Shown in pieces: positions 47,487 through 56,417 of a stretch of DNA of 64,000 nucleotides (the first letter of the stretch is position 1; each line of letters starts with the position of its first letter). Where the stretch lies: positions 1,302,001 through 1,366,000 of the forward strand of contig NZ_CP101156.1 in assembly GCF_024298845.1 (NCBI RefSeq), given 5' to 3'. The position numbers were made by a program, and so were the translations under genes. This DNA comes from Natronosalvus amylolyticus (GTDB taxonomy: Archaea; Halobacteriota; Halobacteria; Halobacteriales; Natrialbaceae). The notes below the pieces were generated by a model. The model searched no databases and was not told the origin of the DNA. It was given only the letters and a program-made list of their open reading frames with translations.

Positions 47487-47495
47487 GTTTAAATA
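47487..47495 (+). promoter_or_regulatory. TATA box GTTTAAATA before an unknown gene
   Basis: 27-35 bases before ATG 47522, so the transcript is probably leaderless. Identical core to the element at 41530-41538. Confidence 0.6.
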
Positions 47496-47521
47496 TTCAA
47501 CTGCATATCACTTTCATAGCT

Positions 47522-48154
47522 ATGAACCTGTATGAGTCAATTGGTTCCCTCGCAGCTGCCGCTCATGCCAATGGCGATCAGATCAGCGACAATGCTCGAC
47601 CGACAGGGAGCGGCGAAGACGCCCACGGATTAGACGTCCATCACCGGGGATGGTACGTTCAAATCCGCCAAACCAGCGGTGAGCCACGATTCGAAGCCTT
47701 CTGCCCATACCCGTTCTCAGCAGTTCTCAAAGACCAGTACTCGCCGACAGATATCGAAACGCGACGAGACGTTAGCGCTGAGTCCCTCTCACCAGACGAG
47801 CGCGAATACCACGTCCACGCGTTACTACTCGAGGACCTCGCAGAGATTGATGCCCACAACGCCGAGTTCGACGCCCTGGTTAAACAGGAGGTACAGCCAG
47901 TCGAACCTAAAATTCTCTCGCTAACGTACGGCGAGAACGAGTATTGGAACGGGTTCGGTGTAAACGACTACCTCTATCCGTCACGAGACGCGTTCGACGT
48001 CGTCGAGTATCGCCGTGTCATCGAAGGGATAACGACAACGATAGACCAACTTGTCGATCTCGCTCAGGAGACACTGAACATTCTCTCTCGAGATCCAATT
48101 GACCAATCAACCAACTCTTCCCAGCATGGTAACGGTGAAATTGCCTTCCAGTAA
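47522..48154 (+). CDS. Hypothetical protein
   Basis: A 210-residue soluble protein. Opening MNLYESIGSLAAAAHANGDQI is helical; the middle contains YVQIRQTSGEPRFEAFCPYPF and a regularly spaced acidic helix (HALLLEDLAEIDAHNAEFDALV). The C-terminal third includes a helix, RVIEGITTTIDQLVDLAQETL. No known motif. Divergent from the second tfb with its own TATA box; the stop overlaps an inverted repeat. Confidence 0.65.
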   Translation: MNLYESIGSLAAAAHANGDQISDNARPTGSGEDAHGLDVHHRGWYVQIRQTSGEPRFEAFCPYPFSAVLKDQYSPTDIETRRDVSAESLSPDEREYHVHALLLEDLAEIDAHNAEFDALVKQEVQPVEPKILSLTYGENEYWNGFGVNDYLYPSRDAFDVVEYRRVIEGITTTIDQLVDLAQETLNILSRDPIDQSTNSSQHGNGEIAFQ

Positions 48155-48169
48155 CCTGCAACTGGTTAC
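48151..48169. repeat. Inverted repeat GTAACC / GGTTAC
   Basis: Six-base arms (48151-48156 and 48164-48169) with a 7-base spacer, overlapping the stop of the 210-residue unknown gene. A small terminator stem or an operator for the J-domain gene is possible. Confidence 0.35.
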
Positions 48170-48260
48170 ACTCTAAGAGTAACGACGAAACCAGTCACCA
48201 GCTAAAACGGCTGTGAAACACCTCCACGCCAGGGATCAGAACCAACACAACCTATATACG

Positions 48261-49832
48261 ATGGACGAAGCCGAGACGACGCTATATACCTTCTTGGGGA
48301 TCCACCCGTCCGCGAGTCAGGCGGTGATTCTCGAGGCCTACCGAGAGAAAGCGGGCACGTATCATCCGGATACACCGACCGGAAGTACCGCGATGATGAT
48401 CCGATTGAACAAAGCAAAAGCAGTTCTGACCGATCCAGCCGAGCGAACCCGATACGATCGACTTGGCCATCGCAGCTACATTGCTCAAACCAAGCTCGAA
48501 GGCTGGTGGGATGACCCGGCATCACAACAGCGGCAGGCAAACCGGACACGCGATCGGAACACCACGACCAGCAGCAACCCTGGTTCGGGTGACGACTCTG
48601 GGCAGTCACGCTCGAGCGACAACACCCAATCGACAGGGAACACTGAAACGAATACAGATTGGACTGCCGGTTCGTCTCGATCAACTAATTCTAACACCAC
48701 TAGTAGTACAACCGGCCGAGCGACACAGACCGCTCACGTGGACGGTGGATTCGTCAATCGGTTCTGGGATGAAACACTCATTTCGATTGCCGTGAGCCTC
48801 ATCATGTGGCTTGGTACCACTATAGCTCACGTTGGGATATACGCCGCCAGCGCCAGTCAAACTGCGCGAACGCAGGTTACCGACCGAAAACTACTCGAGA
48901 TCCTCGATCGGATCAATCGCCTCGGGCCCAACCTCTCGTTTGCTGTTCCTCGAGTCCTCATCGCTGTCATGTTGATCGTGGCCATTACCGAATTACTCGT
49001 CAGTCCAGCCGCGTTGACTCCGGTAACGAGTGCGCTTCTTCTCGTAGCCTGTGGGGCAATAAGCCTCGGGAAAGAATTTGCACTATCCGTTGCTCGGCTT
49101 TCCTCGGGTGCGCCTCGAAAACCATCGGATCCGGCTGACCCGGTGTGGGTGATGAACATAGGCCTTCTTGGATTGATCGGCGTCGTGTTATTCGTTACTG
49201 GCAGTGTTCACGGAAGCACTGACGCGATGGCTAACGTCGTGTTCGGGATGCTCACCGTTCCACTCTCGTTCGTTCTCGTATTGGGGCTCACTGGCCTCGT
49301 GATTACGGGGCTGTTATCGTTTCTCACGGATTGGTCGTGGGAGGCCATCGGAATGGGGGTCTTCGGACTCTTTGGACTCTGGATCGGTGCCAGATTTTTG
49401 TTCGCCGCCGAATCTGCCATATTCCAACACGTGGGCGTCACTGCTGACGACCTCTGGATGAGTTATTTCACCGTGGGCCCACTCCAGGCTGGTCGAATTC
49501 TCAACGTCTTTCTCGGTGCCGTAATGACCATCACACTCCTCACGGCATTTTTATTCACGTACTTCTGGTTCACCACGATCGTTCGTCGTGGGTTTTTCGA
49601 GCAGGAGTATCCGACCCGGCCACTGCTCTGGGAAGTTGCCAGTGTTGGGCCAGTACTCACCCTCGTGTGGACGGCGATGAACGGCGACCAGACACGGTTT
49701 GGCATCCCCTTCGAAGAGGTCGCCACTCTATTAGTCCTGGTAGTACTGTTCGTTTGGCCCGCCCTCCTCCTCACAATTTACGGAGCCTGGGTACGCTACA
49801 GATACGTTCCAGGTGTCGGGATAATACGGTGA
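48261..49832 (+). CDS. J-domain integral membrane protein
   Basis: A 523-residue protein from ATG 48261. Residues 1-70 are a J-domain with the essential HPD in TYHPDTP and the helix IV pattern DPAERTRYDRLG, so it can recruit DnaK-type Hsp70. Residues 75-165 are a Ser/Thr/Asn-rich disordered linker. The rest has about eight or nine hydrophobic helices, so the J-domain is cytosolic and anchored in the membrane. A multipass membrane J-protein of this kind is unusual. The next gene is a Cdc48-like ATPase in converging orientation. Confidence 0.82.
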   Translation: MDEAETTLYTFLGIHPSASQAVILEAYREKAGTYHPDTPTGSTAMMIRLNKAKAVLTDPAERTRYDRLGHRSYIAQTKLEGWWDDPASQQRQANRTRDRNTTTSSNPGSGDDSGQSRSSDNTQSTGNTETNTDWTAGSSRSTNSNTTSSTTGRATQTAHVDGGFVNRFWDETLISIAVSLIMWLGTTIAHVGIYAASASQTARTQVTDRKLLEILDRINRLGPNLSFAVPRVLIAVMLIVAITELLVSPAALTPVTSALLLVACGAISLGKEFALSVARLSSGAPRKPSDPADPVWVMNIGLLGLIGVVLFVTGSVHGSTDAMANVVFGMLTVPLSFVLVLGLTGLVITGLLSFLTDWSWEAIGMGVFGLFGLWIGARFLFAAESAIFQHVGVTADDLWMSYFTVGPLQAGRILNVFLGAVMTITLLTAFLFTYFWFTTIVRRGFFEQEYPTRPLLWEVASVGPVLTLVWTAMNGDQTRFGIPFEEVATLLVLVVLFVWPALLLTIYGAWVRYRYVPGVGIIR

Positions 49833-49938
49833 AATAGATAATCAGTCACTGACCACCAAAGAGTGAGAGCGATAACTCCGCTCATCAGGCATTCAGCGCC
49901 CACTGGAGAACGGAGCTTAGTCACATACACTGTTGGCG

Positions 49939-52131
49939 TCACTCTGAGCGCTGTTCTACAAACGACTCGTCAGTCTCGAGTAATCGGATCGCTCGCTCGA
50001 AATGGTCGTGACCGATTGTCGCCGTTGCGACGGCATCAACGACCTCTGCACGCTCCGTCTCGGCCGCGACATCACGAAACGTAACCATCGCCGCTTCACG
50101 GCATAACGCCTCTACTTCGGCCCCCGACCATCCCTCAGTTTGTTCGACCAACTCAACAAACCTGACGTCTTCGCCGATCGGTTTCGACCGTGTATGTACC
50201 TCGAGAACCTCGCGTATAGCTTCCTGATCCGGTAACGGTACTTCAAGTTGATAATCGAGTCTGCCAGGTCGGAGCAACGCCTCATCGATCAGTGTCGGTC
50301 GATTCGTCGTCGCAATCACAATTACGTTCTCGAGGGTATCGACTCCATCGAGTTCGGTGAGCAGTTGAGAAACTACCCTGTCAGTCACCCCCGAATCGTT
50401 TTGACTCCCATCCCGTTCGTTCGCAATCGCGTCAATCTCGTCGAAAAAGAGAATACAAGGAGCGTTCGCTCGCGCCGTCTCGAAAATCTCGCGGACGTTT
50501 GCTTCGGATTCGCCAATCCACTTGCTCATCAGTTCTGGGCCATCCACGGCTAAGAAATTACTTTCCGTCTCGTTTGCCGCCGCTTTCGCCAACAACGTCT
50601 TCCCGGTACCAGGTGGCCCATGAAGCAAAATCCCTGACGGCGGTTCGATGTCCAACGCCCGATATGCACCGCCGAACGCTAACGGCCAGTGAACCGTCTC
50701 TCGAAGCCGGGATTTGACATCGCTGAGCCCGCCGACATCATCCTAGGTTACCGACGGAACCTCGACAATGTGCTCGCGAATCGCGGACGGTTCGACCTCC
50801 GTGAGCGCTTGATCAAGATCCTCGATTGTAACACAGAGCTCCGAAAGCACGTCATCATACTCCGCCGTCCGCTGTGTCTCGAGACGAGCAGTCGCTCGTT
50901 CGAGCGCGTTCAACCCGGCTTCGGTCACCAGCGTCTCTAAATCCGCTCCAACGAAACCATGTGTACGGGCAGCGTAATCATCCAGATCGACACGCGAGGC
51001 CAGCGGGACACCACGAGTATGAACCTCGAGTATCTCACGTCGTCCCTGTTCGTCTGGAATCCCTACGTGTATCTCACGATCGAACCGACCCCCACGTCGC
51101 AAAGCGTGGTCGATACTATCCACTCGGTTCGTCGCGCCAATAACAACAAGATCATCGGTCGTATCCAGCCCATCCATCAGTGTGAGTAACTGGGTGACGA
51201 GGCGTTCATCATCCAGGTGCATTCGTGAGTTCCCGTCACGTTTGGGCGTGATCGCGTCTATCTCGTCGATGAACAACACTGCTGGGGACTCCTCACGAGC
51301 CTGCTCGAAAATTCCTCGAAGCGTTTCTTGAGCGACGCCGACGTGCTTATCGATGATCTCTGGCCCATCAATATGGGCAAAGTGTGCGTCCAGTTCGTCA
51401 GCAATCGCGCCCGCAAGCAACGTCTTCCCCGTTCCTGGTGGCCCGTGTAACAGCACACCCGTTGGCGGATCAATGTTGAGCCGGTCAAACAACTCAGGGT
51501 GTTCGAACGGCAGTTCCACCATCTCTTGTAGCTGCTCGAGCTCATCGCTTAGACCACCGATTTCGTCGTAACCTACGGTCTCCGGGGTCTGTTGATCAGT
51601 TGGTCTCCAAAAGTACAACTCCTGATCAAACTCAATTCTGGTCTCGTTGGTGACGACCGCCGGCCCCGTCGGGTGTACATCCGTCGGGCGAACCGGGAGG
51701 TGCTGTCCGACGTCCGCGTTCTCCAGTTCGAGATTAATCATTACGGGGTGATTTTCACCAACTGGGCGGTGTCGGAGCCGAGACCGAACGAGTTGCTCGA
51801 TTTCCGTCGATCGTCCCTGGAAATAGAGAACCTCTGGGATTCGAACGGAGATCTTCCTTGCCTCCGGTAGCGTCGCTGGTTGTACTTTGACTCGATCACC
51901 GGGGCCAACACCGAGCTGATTGCAGTGATAGATATCGAGCGCAATCCCCGGAAGTGCTCCATCCCCCGTTTCAGCTTCGGTTACTCGTGCGAACGCGTAC
52001 TGGTCACCGTCTGCGGTGACAGACACGAGATCGTTTGTCGAGAGTGCGAGCGTAGCCAACGTCTCTGCCGATACAGCAGCTCCACCCTTCGCATGAGCCT
52101 TCATCGCCAACTTTCGAACGATACACTCCAT
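49939..52131 (-). pseudogene. cdc48: Cdc48/VAT-type AAA ATPase, split by an in-frame TAG
   Basis: One continuous frame of 731 codons on the minus strand contains a single internal TAG at 50743-50745 (codon 463). The first half has the N-terminal double-psi barrel and D1 ([38 protein letters not shown]). The second half has D2 ([37 protein letters not shown]). The TAG falls between VEVPSVT and DDVGGL, where family members have Trp, so TGG to TAG is the likely change. If not suppressed, the product is N-D1 alone (462 residues), plus perhaps D2 from TTG 50655. ATG 52131 is favoured by a TATA element about 27 bases upstream. Confidence 0.88.
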
Positions 52132-52206
52132 CACTACGCACGAATATGACTCGCAACTAATAATTTCTGGCACAGTTACAAATAGTCGGAGTACCCCCTT
52201 CTCAGT

Positions 52207-52410
52207 ATGGGTTCTGGGGATTCAATCGACCGATCACATTGTGACGAACTTGAGTTTCCTTCCGGTGCCTCTCGAGAGGATTGTCTCACCGCTATCGGCG
52301 CCGTTCAAACGTGTATCTACGGGCATGACGGAGCGACAAAAGACGAGATTCTCGAGATCCTCGTTCCTGAGGAACAGTATCCAATCGCGGTTAAAGAGAA
52401 TGACGCATAA
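52207..52410 (+). CDS. Small acidic protein, unknown
   Basis: A 67-residue protein from ATG 52207, divergent from the cdc48-like gene. The sequence TAIGAVQTCIYGHDGATKDEILEIL looks like a helix-turn-helix start, so it could be a truncated winged-helix protein. The end IAVKENDA is abrupt and may be a broken tail. Weakly supported. Confidence 0.4.
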   Translation: MGSGDSIDRSHCDELEFPSGASREDCLTAIGAVQTCIYGHDGATKDEILEILVPEEQYPIAVKENDA

Positions 52411-52434
52411 TGTCAATCTGAAGAAAACGCTTCC

Positions 52435-53469
52435 CTATAACCGAATTTCCTCGTAGGTCTCGACGATCGAGAGGTCACACTCAAGCAATGGCTCGAGTTT
52501 CGGGCTGCGACAGTCGAGTTTGACGCGTTCGTTCTGCCAGTCAAGTTCGTCTTTCCCACGCCACACGCCGTGGACGTTGACTGCCGGTAATTCAAGCACC
52601 CCAAATAACAGCGCGAGCAGATACAAGAGGTACTCAATTTCCTCCCAAGTTGCCGTTGTTTTCTGGGGTACGTCAGCCGGGAATTCAATGTGATGTGCGA
52701 GAAGCGTGTGTGCCCGGGCTCGTTCGACGAAGTTCCGATCATTACTCAACAAGAGCATCTGGCAACGCTGATTGTGATCATATTCGTCGTACGCGGCCAC
52801 GATCTTGTCGTCGTCCCGGTCACATTGAATCTCATCGGCCTGCTGGATGTCTCGAATCGCCCGGTAGGTGAGCAATCCAAGGCGACCAACCCGGGCCGAT
52901 CCGAGCGGTTGATTCCAGTATTCCTCAAAGGAATCACCGAACGCGTCAACAAACGGTTCTGTTTCGTGGCACTTGTGATCCCACGTCAACTCATCACGAA
53001 TTCCGGTTGCTAACACTAACCCGTTCACATAGCCGACACCTTCCTCGGGATCACGTAACCCGAGAATCCGGTCAATTCGCCACGGCAAGAGATTCGTATC
53101 CAGGCCAACGAACACGGGTGGGTGCCCCGCAAGCAAATCTGGATCCCCGTACCGGTTAACAAACGTCTTGACATCATCGTAGTTAATGATCGGGACGACC
53201 CCACTTGCCATCACCGCGTTGATGTACTCACGTCGGCTCGGTAAATCTTCATAGACAGTTGTCGGGTGATTTCGACCAACGTCATTACGGGCACGAGCAT
53301 ACGCTTCACCGCGCTTCGAAAACCGAATCGTACACTCATCATGGGCTCCAAGTTCAATCGTCAATAGGTTACCGACCTCATCCGATGGGTGCGAGACACT
53401 GATTCGGTCTTCGCCGCGGTCGTGCAACCGATTCAACAGCACTGTCAAGTTGTCTCGAGCGACCCGCAT
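52435..53469 (-). CDS. PIN-domain nuclease fused to an unknown N-terminal region, partner of the CARF-like protein
   Basis: A 344-residue protein. Residues about 118-250 carry the four PIN carboxylates: Asp124 in VGLDTNLL, Glu160 in ATGIRDEL, Asp 218-221 in CDRDDDK and Asp244 in LLSNDRNF, the layout of Mg-dependent RNase PIN domains. Residues 1-105 form an unknown beta-rich domain and the C-terminal 80 residues another, with a YLLYLLALLFGVLEL helix. The ATG directly follows the TAG of the CARF-like gene (TAGATG), so the two are translationally coupled. Confidence 0.8.
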   Translation of the reverse strand: MRVARDNLTVLLNRLHDRGEDRISVSHPSDEVGNLLTIELGAHDECTIRFSKRGEAYARARNDVGRNHPTTVYEDLPSRREYINAVMASGVVPIINYDDVKTFVNRYGDPDLLAGHPPVFVGLDTNLLPWRIDRILGLRDPEEGVGYVNGLVLATGIRDELTWDHKCHETEPFVDAFGDSFEEYWNQPLGSARVGRLGLLTYRAIRDIQQADEIQCDRDDDKIVAAYDEYDHNQRCQMLLLSNDRNFVERARAHTLLAHHIEFPADVPQKTTATWEEIEYLLYLLALLFGVLELPAVNVHGVWRGKDELDWQNERVKLDCRSPKLEPLLECDLSIVETYEEIRL

Positions 53470-53943
53470 CTAGAACACCTCTTTGAAGTCGATCAGATCA
53501 ATTGCACTCCGCGGAATCGACGCAAACGACTGGCCGTAGTAATCCTGGCTCAACACATGCGTGTAGTAGAGGTGGTCAACGTCGTATTCAAATCCTGCCC
53601 GGAAGCTTATGATCGACCAGAATTTTCGGCCTGGGGTAACGTCAACTGCGATTTCTGCGTTGGCCTCCTGGGCTGCTTCGATTCCTGATTTGAGATAATC
53701 AACGATCCCGGCGAAATCGAGTTCGTCCTCGAGGGACTCCACGGTGACTGATGGTTCATCTCCACCGTGGGCAGTGACAATCGTCTTCATCATCGTTGTT
53801 GCTGGCCCACTCACATACTCTATTCCAGGGTTATCGAGAAGGTAGATATCAGTCGGCAGGTACCCTTCATGACAGGCTGCATTGAGTGGATTGATTATCG
53901 GGGCGATACTCGTCGATCCGTTCGTAATCCATATGCTCTCCAT
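53470..53943 (-). CDS. CARF-like (CRISPR-associated Rossmann fold) protein
   Basis: A 157-residue protein from ATG 53943. It opens with a strand and loop (IWITNGSTSIAPIINPL), has a long helix region and the CARF-type loop VDVTPGRKFWSI near residue 101, corresponding to the D-x-[ST]-x-G-x-K motif of CARF sensors, and ends RSAIDLIDF. A TATA element (GCATTTATTG, 53968-53977) 25-34 bases upstream supports this start over ATG 54081. CARF domains bind cyclic oligoadenylate. No cas gene is nearby. Coupled to the PIN gene behind it. Confidence 0.72.
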   Translation of the reverse strand: MESIWITNGSTSIAPIINPLNAACHEGYLPTDIYLLDNPGIEYVSGPATTMMKTIVTAHGGDEPSVTVESLEDELDFAGIVDYLKSGIEAAQEANAEIAVDVTPGRKFWSIISFRAGFEYDVDHLYYTHVLSQDYYGQSFASIPRSAIDLIDFKEVF

Positions 53944-53967
53944 CGGTTGGAGGATGTAGATGGTAGG

Positions 53968-53977
53968 CAATAAATGC
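53968..53977 (-). promoter_or_regulatory. TATA box of the CARF/PIN pair
   Basis: GCATTTATTG on the minus strand, 25-34 bases before ATG 53943, so a leaderless transcript beginning at the CARF-like gene. Confidence 0.5.
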
Positions 53978-54160
53978 CAAAGTACCGGTGGGCATTGTTT
54001 TGATGTTCTTGTCAGGTATGTAAACGCCAGGGCGATATCGACGTCGAAGTGCATACAGACCTTCACAACACCATAGCGCACTGTCTGCCATTCGTAACCA
54101 CTATAACGAACAGTTGCTTCGATGGAAATACCAGTAACTCACTAGGTATTTTCAGAACTT

Positions 54161-55033
54161 ATGTCTCAAGAAATGATCAGAGATGGGTCGCTAAGGTACG
54201 TAAGTGTTGAAGTGGAACGTATGGTAGATGGGCTTCAACTGGATGAGTCAGTTGCAAAGCAAGCGCTGAGAATCTTCAGGCTTGTCCTGGATTCGGAATA
54301 CTCCTATAGCCATTTAGACGACCTGAGTGCAGCTTGTCTGTACGGGGCTGTACGTATTATGCGAAAGCCTGTGACGATACGTGATATAAGCGATGTCGCT
54401 CGGGTGCGGGAAAAGCGATTGAGTACAGTTACGAAGAACGTTTTCAATGCGGTTGATTTTGATCTCCCACCACAGCGACCGGAGATTCTAGTAGAATCAT
54501 ACCTCAATGATATCGGTATTCCAGAACAATATCATAGTAACGTGCGAGAGTTGGTTGAGGCGGCCAACGAACACACCGAATTACGAAATAAAGCTAATAC
54601 GACAATCGTTGGCTCTGCCATTTATGCAGGAAGCGTTCTCTATGGATACGAATGTTCACAAAAAGAGGTTTGTCAGTCAGTAGGCACAACACAGGTTACG
54701 ATACGGAATAACTACAAGATAGTTCTAGATCAGCACGAGAACGAGGTACCTCGTGATCAACGTCGATTCACCAGTTTCAATAGTGCCGTCGAGACGTTGA
54801 CAGCGGACTTGGATCTTCCAGAATTAGTTGTTGAACGCGTAGACGCTCGCGTCAAACTAGCAAAACACGATCTATCGGGAGGGATCAGTGTTTCTGGGTT
54901 GGTTTTAGGTGCGATTTACGTGACTCTTGAGGAAGAAGGTGGATACGACGATCTAGTCGACGTTGGACACTTAGAAACGTATGCGGTTGCTCAAGACCAA
55001 ACAATTCGAAAGTACGTTGATTACTTTTCATGA
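54161..55033 (+). CDS. TFB-like protein with three cyclin folds and no zinc ribbon
   Basis: A 290-residue relative of TFB. There is no N-terminal zinc ribbon or B-reader; residues 15-105 and 108-195 match the two TFB cyclin folds (LDDLSAACLYGAVRIM, IVGSAIYAGSVLYGYECSQKEV, TQVTIRNNYK). A third cyclin-like repeat follows at about 207-290 (LPELVVERVDARVKLA, SVSGLVLGAIYVTL, HLETYAVAQDQTIRKYVDYF). It cannot bind RNA polymerase the normal way but could still contact TBP and DNA. It overlaps the HNH gene by ATGA. GC is near 48%, far below the metabolic genes. Confidence 0.8.
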   Translation: MSQEMIRDGSLRYVSVEVERMVDGLQLDESVAKQALRIFRLVLDSEYSYSHLDDLSAACLYGAVRIMRKPVTIRDISDVARVREKRLSTVTKNVFNAVDFDLPPQRPEILVESYLNDIGIPEQYHSNVRELVEAANEHTELRNKANTTIVGSAIYAGSVLYGYECSQKEVCQSVGTTQVTIRNNYKIVLDQHENEVPRDQRRFTSFNSAVETLTADLDLPELVVERVDARVKLAKHDLSGGISVSGLVLGAIYVTLEEEGGYDDLVDVGHLETYAVAQDQTIRKYVDYFS

Positions 55034-56253
55034 TTGAGGAATCAGAAGTTACAGTTACCGATTGCGAACAAATTCGCAGTGAGTACAGTCATAACGAGGG
55101 ACTTGAGGCCTTATCGGCAAAGGCCAATCTGGAGTTGCCAGTAATTCGATATCACCTCTACGGGGACTGTGATCACACGACTGATGTTGACCCGGTTAAA
55201 CCTCCTGTCGAACACCGAGTTTCACTGGCCGAATGTAACCAGTATCGGCGACGGGTTCAGGGGGGTGAGTCTCCACAAGATATCAGTGACGAAATCGACA
55301 CACGATGGCGCACATTAGTGCGTCATCTGGCGGGAGAATGTGATCACGACTGTGAGGTTGAACCGCTCGAGCTTGTAGATCTTTACAAACACACGGAAGT
55401 CCCCACTGAGACCTGTGAGGAATTTAGGCGTCTGTACCACGAGGAGGGTCTTGACGTCTTGACCATCGCAGGAGAGAGCGAGTTCACTTACCAGACGGTA
55501 TTACGCCATGCTAACGGACGATGCTCTCACGAGACCGATGTAGAGCCAAAGCCTGTCTTAAAACGCGGCGAGAATATTGACCGTGAGACCTGCAAACAAC
55601 TCCGTGAGCGATGGCGATCCGACACAGGTCTGACCTTTGATGATCTCGGCGACGAATTCGGCTGTAATGGAGAGACTGCCGAGCGGCACGTCAAGTTCAA
55701 GTGCCCTCATCCACACGTGGAAACCCTCGTTGAAGAAATGGCAGAGTTTGACGATTTGCTTTCAGACGACGATGAACCCGTTGGGTTCGATCGTGGAACG
55801 ATTCTCGAGGAAGCAACCGAAGATGCCCTCGATATCGAAGAAGCCGGAGTTGACGTGGTTGAGCCGGGCCACAGTCGAACTACGACTACCCGTATTGTGA
55901 GAAATTCCGAGCCGGCAACCGACCTCAAAGAAGCGTACGAGTTCAGGTGCCAGGTGTGCGGGCAGGTACGACACCGCGACGGTGGTAATCTCTATGCCGA
56001 AAGCCATCATCTCCGCCCACTCTCACCTCCACACGATGGACCTGACGTCCCCGAAAACGTCTTGATCCTTTGTCCGAACCATCACGCAGACTTCGATTAC
56101 GGGGTTATCGCGGTTGATCCCGAAACGTTAGAGATCCATCATTCATATGATGAATCTGTCGACGGTGAGCCTCTCACGGTAATTGAAAGCCACTCTATTG
56201 AGAAATCACATCTCGAATACCATTTCGATGAAATCTCAGAAATTGGTGAGTGA
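55030..56253 (+). CDS. HNH endonuclease with four zinc-type helix-turn-helix repeats
   Basis: A 407-residue protein. Residues 10-235 contain four repeats of about 58 residues: each has a leading Cys (12, 69, 129, 188), a helix-turn-helix, then His-x4-Cys-x-His (42/47/49, 99/104/106, 160/165/167, 220/225/227), a probable CHCH zinc site. A Glu/Asp linker (236-290) leads to an HNH nuclease at about 300-365: CQVCG, ESHHLRPLS and PENVLILCPNHHADFDYG, with the metal/catalytic histidines present. The tandem repeats would read an extended DNA site. Coupled by ATGA to the TFB-like gene. Function beyond DNA cleavage is unknown. Confidence 0.83.
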   Translation: MIEESEVTVTDCEQIRSEYSHNEGLEALSAKANLELPVIRYHLYGDCDHTTDVDPVKPPVEHRVSLAECNQYRRRVQGGESPQDISDEIDTRWRTLVRHLAGECDHDCEVEPLELVDLYKHTEVPTETCEEFRRLYHEEGLDVLTIAGESEFTYQTVLRHANGRCSHETDVEPKPVLKRGENIDRETCKQLRERWRSDTGLTFDDLGDEFGCNGETAERHVKFKCPHPHVETLVEEMAEFDDLLSDDDEPVGFDRGTILEEATEDALDIEEAGVDVVEPGHSRTTTTRIVRNSEPATDLKEAYEFRCQVCGQVRHRDGGNLYAESHHLRPLSPPHDGPDVPENVLILCPNHHADFDYGVIAVDPETLEIHHSYDESVDGEPLTVIESHSIEKSHLEYHFDEISEIGE

Positions 56254-56417
56254 CGTGCTCGAACGGGGTGGATTTGAGTGCCGACTTAGTCATGACAGAT
56301 TTGTAGGAGATCGATTTTACCCCATAACGGGAAAAATAACGACCCTGACTATGGGTGGTTCAGGGGACAACGCGTTAACTCGACAATCGAAACTAAACTT
56401 TGGGGGTGATTTGTACA
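56254..56417. other. Gap before the KAP gene
   Basis: 164 bases between the HNH and KAP genes, same strand. TTTTACC at 56313 and GGGGGTGAT just before ATG 56418 (a Shine-Dalgarno) are the only signals; a separate promoter is possible. Confidence 0.35.

Noticed and set aside
50743-50745. TAG in the cdc48-like gene read as pyrrolysine
   Set aside because: The position is normally Trp, no pyl gene is in the window, and a simple TGG-to-TAG mutation explains it.
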